A stretch of 64,000 bases of DNA from Elymus sibiricus (Eukaryota > Streptophyta > Magnoliopsida > Poales > Poaceae). The stretch spans positions 421,061,162-421,125,161 of the forward strand of contig CM077675.1 of the NCBI GenBank assembly GCA_039707655.1. The letters are read 5' to 3'. A model generated the notes under the pieces. That model ran no database searches. It was not told where the DNA came from and worked only from the letters and a program-made list of their open reading frames with translations. This document shows positions 23,076 through 31,973 of this stretch, in pieces. The position numbers and the translations under genes are program-made. The stretch's first letter is position 1. The number at the start of each line of letters is the position of its first letter.

Positions 23076-23264
23076 GGTAATTTTTTTTAGTAACTTTTAC
23101 ATTTTTTTGTGTGTAGTATATATTAGAAATAGATGAATAGATAGATGAATAGGTAGATGGATGTTTGATAGATGAATGAAATGGTAGAGAGTAAAAATGT
23201 GAAAAAATTAGGCGGACAAATTTTTGTAGATAGATGTATTGTGGTTATTTGGATATGCTATAGG

Positions 23265-23500
23265 AGATGCTATATGTTATATGTGATATGCTATAGGAGA
23301 TGCTATATGCTATATGTGATATGCTAAATGTTAAGAATGTTTTTTGGATGGATGGATGGATGCTATATGAGATGTGATACACTCACATTAATTTTTGTGT
23401 GGATGCTATATGAGATGTGATACGATCACATTAATTTTTTTATGGATGCTATATGAGATGTGATACCATCACGATGGATGGATGGATGGATGCTATCTTA
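23265..23500. repeat. Degenerate short tandem repeats
   Basis: Variants of GATGCTATATGAGATGTGATA and blocks of GGAT occur repeatedly, in the presumed first intron of the CACTA transcript. Confidence 0.8.
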
Positions 23501-23811
23501 GTCTTCACCTGGCATTTGTTATCTTGTGAATTATTTTCATGTCATTATCATTTTGTCATCAAAGATTGCTATACGAGATGTGATCCCCTTAATTGTTTTC
23601 ACTTGGTGGAATTTACAGGCTTTGTGGTGTTGCATCTCCATGGAGTGATCGTTGACGTTGGAGCTGTTGGTCCCCGATCGTCCCTCCGCTGTTCGACTAC
23701 TTCCTCTACAACCGAGGGTGAGCTACGAATCCACATTCACCTTCTATGCTTTTTTAATCATGTCACTAGATTTTCTTTTCACGTAAAGTCGCGTAACCTA
23801 GGCGTCTCCCG

Positions 23812-23875
23812 TCCGAAATGGTTGCATGGATAAATATGCAATCAATTGCATATTTATCACTGCAACTGTTTCGGA
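23812..23875 (+). repeat. Short hairpin (64 bp) in the CACTA element
   Basis: Arms TCCGAAATGG… and its near-complement …CTGTTTCGGA enclose a perfect inner stem GATAAATATGCAAT / ATTGCATATTTATC. A homologous hairpin of the same length is at 41230-41293 in another CACTA element, where the outer stem has changed on both sides (TTCGAA/TTCGAA there, TCCGAA/TTCGGA here). Confidence 0.85.
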
Positions 23876-23899
23876 TTGTCCAGCGTTTTCCACGGACAG

Positions 23900-24109
23900 C
23901 CCGAGGATGTGTTAATTGGGTATGTTTTCCATGCTCTACCCCGTTCCAAGACAGGATTTCGGCGGCGCCTCCCCGTTGTTCTCCGGATGCACATTCTCTC
24001 GGCTTTCTGCCGAGACGTGTATCTGGAGAACAGCGGGGAGGTGCTACCGAAATTTTGTCTCGGAACAGGGTAGAGCATGGAGAACGTACTCAATCTACAC
24101 ATCCTCGGG
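23900..24109 (+). repeat. Long hairpin (210 bp), candidate small-RNA precursor
   Basis: The left arm starts CCCGAGGATGTG and the right arm ends CACATCCTCGGG; the arms pair over about 100 bp with scattered mismatches around a short loop near 24008 (GGC TTTCTG CCG). It is homologous to 40990-41205 but both arms differ together at several sites. It lies 25 bp downstream of the short hairpin, in the sense direction of the presumed transposase transcript. A folded transcript would resemble a long miRNA or siRNA precursor. RNA production is inference. Confidence 0.8.
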
Positions 24110-24748
24110 TGGGATTAGGACCCATCTTTACCTATTAGAGATGTAGGTGGATTCAGTGCCGTCAACGCGGTAGATATGCCGACGGTTATGCCGTCGGCGT
24201 AGCCTGTCCCAGGATGCACCAGCAGCTGCCACGTTACAGCACTATGCCGACGGCTACACCGTCGGCGTAGTCCCTGATGTATGCCGACGGTATAACCGTC
24301 GGCGTAGCCTTGCCCCAGGGAGCGCCAGGAGTTGACACGTGGTCGGGATATGCCGACGGTTACACCGTCGGCGTAGTTCCAGATGTATGCCGACGGTATA
24401 ACCGTCGGCGTAGCACTGCCCCAAGGAGCGCCAGGAGCTGACACGTGGGTGCGTCTGGTTGGTTGACGTCCTCTGACGGCGCCGTCAGCCGCCGTCATGT
24501 GAAAAGGGTGCCGACGGTATCTACGCCGACGGACGTACGTCGGCATAGGAGCATATGCCGACGGTTTCCCTATGCCGACAAAACTGACCGGGTACGCCGA
24601 CGCTCGCGATCCCGACGACCCTACGCCGACGGTGGCCGTCGGCATATCCCTACGCCAACGGTGTTCGGGCCTACGCTGACGGATTCCGGCCGTCGGCATA
24701 TGAGGCGATTCTGGTAGTGATTACCGCCAGAAAATATCTGAATTTTGT

Positions 24749-24758
24749 CTATATATAC
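24749..24758 (+). promoter_or_regulatory. TATA box of the DUF761 gene
   Basis: CTATATATAC lies 115 bp before the start codon at 24864, which leaves room for a leader of about 80 bases. The CACTA element ends at 24719, only 29 bp upstream, so all other promoter elements now lie inside or beyond the transposon. Confidence 0.7.
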
Positions 24759-24863
24759 TGGCCCAGCGGGCTAGACTGATAACATCCTTGCTCCAGAGAG
24801 TCCACACAATAGAGCTGAACTACTAGCTAGTTATATCTGCAAGGCAGCAAAGCTCGTCGATTA

Positions 24864-25445
24864 ATGGAAGTCAAGCTCACGCTCCCACCGGCAGCACTGC
24901 TCTCCCAGGTGGCCAAGCTAGGCTCCATCCTCGTCCTCCTCCTCCTCGCGCTGCTGCTGCCCGCCTTCCTCAGGGTTTCCTACGGCTACCTCCTCTTCAA
25001 CAGCATCGTCTTCGCGCTAGGCATCCAGGCCTTCGTCGGCAGCACGGCTTCCATCACCGACGAGTCTTCAAGTACCGGTCAGATCACGGCCTCACCGTTC
25101 CAGAGGGCTGGATCAGTCCTCCCGGACGACAGGACGGAGGTTGATGATGATGATCGCGTGGTGGTTCCTGCCTTTGTGGCGAGTAATATAATCGAGCTGA
25201 AGATCAAGACCAAGGAGGTGGTGCTGAAGGTGCTGAAGAAGTGCCCGTCGACGGCGAGCATCTTCTTCCTCAGCGCGCTGAACGGCAGCCAGGCCGGCGG
25301 AGAAGAGAAGGTACGACAAGAGGAGCAGGATGATTGCGAACTCGACTTAGACGGCGACGTGAGGATGAGTCGGCAGGAGCTGTTCGCCAACGCGGAGAGG
25401 TTCATTGGCAACTTCCACAAAGAGTTCAGGATGCAGAAACATTAG
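24864..25445 (+). CDS. DUF761-domain membrane protein, unknown function
   Basis: A single-exon frame of 193 codons with clear coding composition and a plausible promoter. Residues about 18-36 (SILVLLLLALLLPAFL) and about 40-58 (YGYLLFNSIVFALGIQAF) are two hydrophobic segments, so the protein is probably membrane-anchored near its N terminus, as in DUF4408-type plant proteins. The middle is acidic (about 88-98, 146-166). The C terminus (about 168-191, SRQELFANAERFIGNFHKEF followed by RMQ) matches the DUF761 motif of the plant 'cotton fibre expressed' family: an acidic residue, EeFI, then a basic stretch ending RxQ. No enzymatic function is known for that family. No disruption is visible. It is the only intact non-transposon gene in the window, and a CACTA element sits directly upstream of its TATA box. 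Confidence 0.88.
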   Translation: MEVKLTLPPAALLSQVAKLGSILVLLLLALLLPAFLRVSYGYLLFNSIVFALGIQAFVGSTASITDESSSTGQITASPFQRAGSVLPDDRTEVDDDDRVVVPAFVASNIIELKIKTKEVVLKVLKKCPSTASIFFLSALNGSQAGGEEKVRQEEQDDCELDLDGDVRMSRQELFANAERFIGNFHKEFRMQKH

Positions 25446-25650
25446 CCCCCGTGGAAGCTAGCATAGATACTGTTGCTTAGCTTTTTTTTTTCCTTTAGTT
25501 TTTGCGTCATGATATATAGGAGTGTTTAGTGCGATAGCTCATTAGCCCACGTCTGTAACCCTGTTCATAGGCTTAGGGTTTTCGGTGTGTTTGGGTTTCT
25601 GAAATTGACATAATCTTTACTGTTACTAGTTTCAATTATGTCTGACAATC

Positions 25651-25705
25651 AACAACAACAACAACAAAGCTTTTAGTCCTAAACAAGTTGCGGTAGGCTT
25701 TCAAC
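25651..25705 (-). mobile_element. Severely 5'-truncated RTE-type LINE stub (55 bp)
   Basis: The sequence (CAA)n followed by AAAGCTTTTAGTCCTAAAC and AAGTTGCGGTAGGC is, on the minus strand, the typical 3' end of plant RTE LINEs, which finish in TTG repeats. It is flanked by an 18-bp target duplication CAATTATGTCTGACAATC at 25633-25650 and 25706-25723. It lies 188 bp after the stop codon of the DUF761 gene, in its 3' flank or untranslated region. Confidence 0.85.
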
Positions 25706-25732
25706 CAATTATGTCTGACAATCTCAGAAGAA

Positions 25733-25738
25733 AATAAA
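25733..25738 (+). terminator. Possible polyadenylation signal of the DUF761 gene
   Basis: AATAAA lies about 290 bp after the stop codon, beyond the LINE stub. Plant signals are loose and earlier sites are possible, so this is tentative. Confidence 0.25.
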
Positions 25739-25758
25739 TGCCGGTGGCAAAGACCAGT

Positions 25759-26239
25759 ACTAGCCGCTAATCAGCGGGTCCAAACTTTAGGCCGGTCGCA
25801 TCCTGGCACATACACAGGAAGAAGAAGGAGGAAGAACACGGTGGACACAGTGGTTTCCGGCGCACGTACGCCCGCCGCACGAACGACAATTCCTTGATCA
25901 CGAACTCAAGACCCCCCACTCATACAACAGTACACGGGGTGGAGTTATATACGCAGGCGCGCCCACACGCCGCCGCGCTCCCCAATCCTCCACGCCCGCG
26001 CGCTTCGCACGCCTCGGCTCGCGCCCACGTCGCGCACAGACGCCCCGGCACTATCGCCAACTAACAACGCGCGCAGGCAGGCCATACACTGCCCATACAC
26101 GAGTCAGACTATGCCCGTACACAAGTCGGGCATTGCCCATACAATGCCCAGACCATCCCCAGACATAGACTCGCCGTGGCTTATTTGCTAACACTAGCCG
26201 CTAATCAGCCGGTCTAAACTTTAGGCCGGTCGCATCCTG
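25759..26239 (-). mobile_element. Probable solo LTR with 47-bp flanking direct repeats
   Basis: On the minus strand the sequence begins TGTTAGCAAATAAGCC at 26193 and ends near 25804 with GTGCCA, giving TG...CA ends of about 390 bp. It contains a TATATAACTCCACC box (plus positions about 25937-25950), as in a copia LTR. The flanks are unusual: a 47-bp sequence beginning ACTAGCCGCTAATCAG and ending GTCGCATCCTG occurs on both sides (25759-25805 and 26193-26239), instead of a 5-bp target duplication. Confidence 0.6.
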
Positions 26240-26659
26240 CCCATTCATTTGCGATGCATGCAGCCGTTAGATCTGGTCTTCATTGTTCTCACGCATCTCT
26301 TCTTCCCCCCCCTCCCCCTCCCCCTCCCAAATCACAAACTCACGGAAACATCACGGCCATAGCGACCGCCCCCTTGGATGCAAGGCGCACGAGGCCTTGT
26401 CAACGGTGTAGTGGGTTTTCTGGTAGCGATTGGACTCGCTTTCCCTTCATACTTGTCTCCTGTAATCTCTGTACCATCTATCTTCATTATGCTTTTAATG
26501 GAATGCATGGGGGTTAGCCCAGATATTTTTTTTATTAAGTTGGAGGTGTTATTCACCCCCAGGAGCGCCCTCCTGGTGACTCGCCTATTTTGGTTACTAC
26601 TATGAAGCCGTGTAAGCTTGTTACCATACTGTTACTGAGGTGCAATTGTAAAAAAAATC
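26240..26659. other. Intergenic DNA, nothing recognised
   Basis: Contains a CCCCCTCCCC-rich tract (26306-26330) and short frames in both directions without recognisable features. Possibly a fragment of a retrotransposon end, but no boundaries were found. Confidence 0.4.
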
Positions 26660-26907
26660 TTCAAAAAAAGGGTGTATTGCAATTACAACGAGGACAAGTT
26701 GCAATTCCACTCAAAAAATGTGTCTGCAAAAAATGCCAAACTAGTGAAGTAACAATAAAAAATGACTAGAAGTTCAGAGAAGTGACTGAAGCTTAACAAA
26801 AGTAAGTGAAATCAGAAAGGTGATAGAAACGTAACAAAAAAAACTAAAACACAATTGGACATGTAAAAAAGACTGAAACTTCGAATGCTTAAGAAATAAG
26901 GAGAGTC

Positions 26908-27027
26908 TTTTTTAGAAAAGGAGGATTGCCTCCGGCCTCTGCATCAGTGCGATGCATGCGGCCTCTTTATTAATGAAAGCAAACAAGTTGTCCAAACAAA
27001 ATAATCCGAGGAGAGTTATTATTATTA
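26908..27027 (-). mobile_element. 5'-truncated LINE 3' end (120 bp) with 19-bp target duplication
   Basis: Begins with a T run and GGCCTCTGCATCAGTGCGATG-like sequence, the reverse complement of a common grass LINE 3' end with its poly-A tail. TTAAGAAATAAGGAGAGTC is present on both sides (26889-26907 and 27028-27046). The paralogous copies at 2740 and 5285 have a single uninterrupted version, confirming the insertion. Confidence 0.85.
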
Positions 27028-27429
27028 TTAAGAAATAAGGAGAGTCTAGTTATACTATTATGTTGCTTTCATCTGTATAAAGAAGAAGAGACTGTGCTGC
27101 TTCAAATTCATCCATCAACCATCATCTAGCTGATAGAGCTGATTTGTACGATAGTTATTGAGTTGGTGAAGGCACTTATGTTGCGCTTATTCACCTTCTC
27201 CCGCATGGCTCATTGATAAATAATCGACAATGGTAGTGCTACAGTGTTCATAAGAATAAGGAAAATGTTGTAAGTTGTTTGTTGTGCAAGTGTGAGGAAG
27301 GCATCCATGGAATTTGATGCAAAAGTTTGACATGCCGAGACCACAAGAATACATGGGAGTAGGAGGTAGCAGGAATTTTTTTTTTTTTTGCCAACAAGAA
27401 TATTGTCAATCCCTATCATAGGACGTTGT

Positions 27430-27640
27430 CGTGGAACACAAGGCCCCAGGGCTGGTTTTCAAGTGTGCCCTGCAGGTGTGCAATGAATGCGTTGTCTGTT
27501 GGAGGTGCTATTCACACTGAGGATCGTCAGTCTCACCTACTCTCATCGCTACTTTGAGTATTCCCCACTTTTCTGGTAGCTTTGCGATCTTTTAGTTAAA
27601 AACTCGCAACACAGACAATACAAAGTTGATAGTTGTATTT
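27430..27640 (-). pseudogene. 3' end of the unidentified duplicated gene, damaged copy
   Basis: Homologous to 5698-5960 but with additional stops and frameshifts; fragments such as NTTINFVLSVLRVF and WGILKVAMRVGET can still be aligned. The product is unknown and this copy is not functional. Confidence 0.4.
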
Positions 27641-28439
27641 TCTTCGTCTATCAGATGTGTTCTGTGTTGCATGGCATTGTGTTATTTTGAGTTTGGGTTG
27701 AAGGGTAGGCATATTTTTAATGGGACAACAGTTCAAAGATTTTGCAGTTTTTCCCATTATGTTTTGGATGAGTGTCTACTATCAATATGATAAGTTGTGT
27801 GTGTTACTAATGAATCAATTACATTTTTATACATTTATATCTGAGACCAATTGGAATAAGCTTTGTTCCAGTTGGATTTGCGTCGAAAACTACCCATGAG
27901 CTCGAGCTAGTGGGCATGTATGTGTGGCCCCATTCTCTTTGACGGGGGCACGACCATATGGTTGCCTACTCGGTGTGGCAGTGCTGGATGGCCTTCTCCT
28001 TTCGTGGTGAGATAGATCCTGAAGGTACATATATATGACATTATGGTGAGGAATCATGTGGCACGTGGGGGTACAATCTGATGAAGGGGGGGAGGCGTTC
28101 TTGTGTCGGATGTGGTGGAGGCGAACCCGAGCCGTCGCCTGAAGAAGGTAAGGAGAAAAAATAAGAGAGATGTGGTTTACAACTGTTTTAGACCAAAAAT
28201 GCAAGGCAGAGGGAGGAACCATAGACGGTTTGAAAAGTAATCCATTTGCTACGTTTACCTGTTCCGTTGTTCGTTTATCCTACCCACCAGTGAAGCTGAT
28301 TGTGGTGGCCTATTGTTTTGAAGCCTTGGACCGTAGAAAATTTCTGTTGAAGGCCTTGGGAAGCATACAGATTGTGAGTAAGGTGCCTTCATAAACAAAG
28401 TCCACTCCTTTTCTGTTTGGATTTTGGGTGGCCCATCAA

Positions 28440-28600
28440 ATTTAGTGGCATAGCAGATGCATTAAAGTTACTTCAGTGGCATTGTCACACAAAGGGCAAT
28501 TGTACTCATTCATGAAAAAACCTTTTCTTTTGAGCATTGATTTGTTAATTCTATCATGCAGAGTTAGCCGAAAGTAAATATTGCATTTCATTCTGCTAAC
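28440..28600 (-). pseudogene. LINE reverse-transcriptase zinc-binding (zf-RVT) remnant
   Basis: On the minus strand one frame reads RMKCNIYFRLTLHDRINKSM, then LKRKGFFMNEYNCPLCDNAT and MHLLCH. This is the zf-RVT pattern of plant LINE proteins: a tryptophan or basic segment, LHDRINT..LLKRR, then C..C and H..C ligands. It stops at 28440. In protein order it should precede an RNase H domain, but the RNase H fragment at 30320 lies on the wrong side, so these are two different insertions or a rearranged one. Confidence 0.7.
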
Positions 28601-29180
28601 TCTCTACCAGATGTTCGATAGCATTGGAACCCGTTTGCATTGTAATAAATTTCCGTCCTAGTATTTTTCAGCTTTTATTTGTGGATAGTTTTCCTTACCA
28701 AAATTTGGAAAGTCAAACAATAAGGGTAGTGATCGTTCACCCCCTAATGTCAATATGTTTAGTATTTGCGCATCATCTAATTCTAAATGTTCCAAGTAAA
28801 ACTAATGTTCTAGGTGGGAGTTGTCAAGGAGTACCTATCTATGTTAACTTAGATAACACTTGGAGGACAACTTAACTCCTTGACGCAGTTCATGGGACAG
28901 GAAGATTAGGTTTGACAACATTAGAAGTCCAAGACAGGATTCGTATTATGGAGAGGCTAGGTAGACAATTGTGTGTTGTTTTAAATTCATCTATCAACCA
29001 TTATTTTATAAGCAATGTTGTAGTTTGAGCAAAATTTCTCATATTCATGCATTCATTATGTGTTTATATGTGGTGGGTGTTTCTTACATGTCAACATCCC
29101 TGATTATTACTCCGGGTATGGCTCACACATAGTCGAGACCATGTGGCTTTGTTCATCTGCATGTGTTCTAGCCTATGTTA
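28601..29180. other. Intergenic DNA, nothing recognised
   Basis: No conserved frame. A short segment near 28975-29010 repeats a motif of the duplicated block (TTTAAATTCATCTATCAACCAT). Confidence 0.4.
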
Positions 29181-29510
29181 ACTAGAGAATATCCCGCGCG
29201 TTGCTGCGAGAATCAATTGCCATATATATCGGTGATTTGATTGTATGAAACATGCATAGCTGAATTAACAACATATGAACTAAAAGTACAAATAAATATT
29301 GTATATTGTATCTCAATATAAGTGGCATAATATAATCAAAAACTTTTTCTTGTGCATGTTAAGTGGCACTTTGATGAGGTGGCATGTGTGATGAGGTGAG
29401 ATGTGCGCAGGGTATCAAGTAATAATAACAAACTTTTTCTCATGCATATTATGGTGGGCCTTTTATGAGATGACATGTCTGCATGTTAAGATAATAGAGA
29501 TAGTGAAGAT
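29181..29510. mobile_element. Possible small non-autonomous transposon
   Basis: Starts with ACTAGAGAATATCCCGCGCG followed by TTGCTGCGAGAAT and ends in an AATAGAGATAG-like tail, a combination I associate with dispersed grass repeats. It has AT-rich interior sequence and no coding capacity. Boundaries and family are uncertain. Confidence 0.3.
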
Positions 29511-30319
29511 GAATTATTTAGGTATATGTTATGCCCATTGCCCATCCATCATGAATGCCTAACCAAGGCCATCAACAGTGAGCAACCCCCAATTGATAAC
29601 ACTTTCCATGAATTAAGACAATTCAGACACATGTGGGTTTTGGTCGTTGTGCTACATCAAGGTACGTTAAACTTGCAAACACAACAGTTTTACTTACAAG
29701 TCTCCTATTTGTACACCCCATCCTCCAGTCCAGAACATTTCCATCCTCGATTTCATACTCTGCTAACTCATGGTTTCATGTCTTTCAAATGTGTCTGATA
29801 TCCTTCTGTACTCTCATTCTAGGATAGCACACAAAATTATCAATTGTATGCCACATGGTATTCAGAACCTTGATATTCAATTTCTATGTTTCATTCATCA
29901 AAAAATAGTAGCCTGACATGTTCATGTATCTGAATGCATAGTTTGCTTGTGTTATTGAAGGTTAAGTGCAGTCGGCCCAATGAATTTCACAACATCCGAA
30001 AGTCTCAAAGGATCACGTATCTAAGAATGAAGATCTGCAAGCGGGCGAGCTGGGAAATAGTTTTTTTTTTTACGAATGCAGCATCAACCACCACACCAGC
30101 GCAATCCCGCTGGATCAAGTTTGGCCGTTGACTATTATCGGGGAAATGAACTTTAAGAACATCTTATAGAGCATTTTAGACATATGTACATCCTTTTCTT
30201 TTCCTTCTGAAAATAAACAATTACGAAAGCAGTGAACAAGGAATGATTCAAACAACCACCATACAGATAAATAAGCAAAACACAAATTAGTCGCGTTGAT
30301 TTTATAAAAGGCCCTCTCT

Positions 30320-30619
30320 TCATTGAACTTCAGTTAGCGTTACATCATCTAGTAAGAGAGGAATGAGCTCAATAGGAGGCTCATCAAGTAAGCTATTACA
30401 ATACGGGACATTCGCCATCGGTGGTAGTTCATGAGCAACCCGATTAGATTTTCTAAAACAATGCAAAAAAGCAGTACTAGGGAAGTCACAAGCCAGATAG
30501 CAATCATCCACAATCACAGCTGTAGGTCCAATTGAGCTCCCTCTATCATCCGTTGAGTTTATCAGTTCTAGATTGTCCGAATTAACCATTAGCTTGTTAC
30601 AAACCGGCACCATGAGCAA
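30320..30619 (-). pseudogene. RNase H-like (RVT_3) domain, LINE remnant
   Basis: A 99-codon frame resembles the C-terminal RNase H-like domain of plant non-LTR retroelements: NKLMVNSDNLELINST (the ESDS…VI strand), then AVIVDDCYLACDF, then LHCFRKSNRVAHELPPMAN, matching the family's R.aN.vAH.LA motif, and a C-terminal DEPPIELIPLLLDDV. The start is within the domain, so the protein is truncated. The paralogous sequence near 1360 lacks this segment, so it inserted after the duplication. Confidence 0.7.
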
Positions 30620-31418
30620 GTATTAAGACGTGTCGGAGAGATATTGCTTTAGCTGATAGAACATCATAGCACGCCTCACAGAGCTATTGCTCCAGCTAAT
30701 AGAACATCATAGCACATCTCGATTTTCCAGTTGCCTGCACAGATAGACTCTCCCTTATCAAAGGCTCTAGTTTTCTGTCTATTTTCATAACTAAAAAATA
30801 CAAGACAACTCAATGAGGTATCCTTATAATGAACTCAGTTTTATTCCTACGTAGGATTGGTAGCTGTCCTTAATTAGGGCCTCGATTTGGCACCACCAGG
30901 TCTCCTTCAAGTCAGTTGTGCCATGTGGTATTCACATTCGTCTGTGTCTATTGTACATGCCACCTGATATGTAGCGATAATTAAGCATTGTACAACATTT
31001 TACACACCCTCCCTGAGCTGTGAAGCACCCAAATGTTCACAGACGACCCATCTAACCATCTCCGGACAGTATCCTTACCCAGGAAGAGCCAATTTGCATT
31101 GGTTTCTTTTTTACGTTTCAGACTTTCAGTTTGCCACAACTCTCTCTATCCCCATCATTGTGTTGGTACCCCACGTCCTCACACACATATCTTCCCCTGC
31201 ATTTAAAGATGTGCGTGCATCAAATGTCCTTAAAAGGAGCTCCCTTTTCTTCTCCTTGGTCATTCACACACGTCCTAACAAAGATACCATCCAAAATTAT
31301 CGCATCCCATGTGACTCGGAGTTCAAAACCTTTGGTTTTATGATCGTCTTAATACACCCTCCCTGAGCTGGAGTTCAAATGCGTTGGTGAATTATTTGTC
31401 TATGTGCTCGAACTTGTA
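30620..31418. other. Duplicated-block sequence, noncoding
   Basis: From about 30930 the sequence aligns with 1400-2090. Around 30640-30720 a phrase of about 50 bp (ATTGCTTTAGCTGATAGAAC and a variant) occurs twice. No gene recognised; frames at 31094-31366 are not conserved in the paralogue. Confidence 0.45.
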
Positions 31419-31973
31419 TACACTAGTAGAAAACAGGGTACTAGTCCCGGTTCCAGAGGGCCTTTAGTCCCGGTTCTGGAACCGGAACAAAGCAAACGGG
31501 ACTAATACCCAAAACCTTTAGTCCCGGTTTTCTTACGAACCGGGACCAAAGGGGCTCCACGTGGCTGCTGCAGGGCGCCTAGGCAGGAGGACCTTTAGTC
31601 CCGGTTGGTAACACCAACCGGGACCAAAAGGCGGCCACGCGTCAGCAGCTCGCAGGCGCTGGGGTTTTTTTTTTGGAAGGGGGGGTTTAGGGGTTTTGGA
31701 GGGTTAATTTAGGGGTTTCATATTGTGTAAGCTAGCTAATAGAGAGAAGTGACCTCTCTTTCTCCGTGCTTGGTCGACGCTAGCTACTATACATATAGAG
31801 AGAACTCGACGCTAGCTAGTAAGCAAATGAAGGAAACCATTAATTACACAAGATCATCATGAACATATATAGAGAGAAGTGACATCTCTTTCTCCGTGCT
31901 TGGTCGAATAACAAGTTTTCGTATATCTATCCGACGCTACTACATATGTACAATATAACATCTCTTACAATCC

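Larger units (their letters stand above)
20156..24719 (+). mobile_element. Non-autonomous CACTA element (4564 bp, TSD ATT)
   Basis: The left end is CACTACCAGAATCGG and the right end is its inverted counterpart (read inward CACTACCAGAATCGCC). The 3-bp target duplication ATT lies at 20153-20155 and 24720-24722. Both ends carry many TATGCCGACGG / CCGTCGGCATA subterminal motifs. Order inside: left subterminal repeats, a tandem array, a GC-rich leader exon, AT-rich repeats, two hairpins, then the right subterminal repeats. Nothing resembling transposase remains. The hairpin flank matches the sequence just upstream of the transposase in the element at 33235-44610, so this is a deletion derivative of an autonomous plus-strand element. 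Confidence 0.95.
26660..31418. repeat. Diverged duplicated block, copy 4 (most complete)
   Basis: Carries, in order, the segments found separately in 2640-3180, 5090-5990, 1-1075, 7255-7334 and 1080-2110. It is interrupted by a LINE 3' end (26908-27027), by about 1.5 kb at 28405-29912 that includes a LINE zinc-binding remnant, and by a LINE RNase H fragment (about 30217-30870). It ends where the outer CACTA element inserted at 31421, in sequence matching 2060-2090. Confidence 0.7.

Noticed and set aside
22513..23136. 207-codon proline-rich frame in the CACTA element
   Set aside because: It is open in several phases on both strands because of GC-rich composition, and a splice donor cuts it at 23071. 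It is treated as a leader exon.
23857..24146. Short frames on both strands with TSCRYTS-like mirrored sequence
   Set aside because: They read the two arms of the hairpin; similarity between them is due to the inverted repeat, not to a protein.
24115..24699. 194-codon minus-strand frame
   Set aside because: It is generated by TATGCCGACGG subterminal repeats of the CACTA end.
31094..31366. 90-codon plus-strand frame in the duplicated block
   Set aside because: The paralogous stretch (1830-2040) does not preserve the frame.
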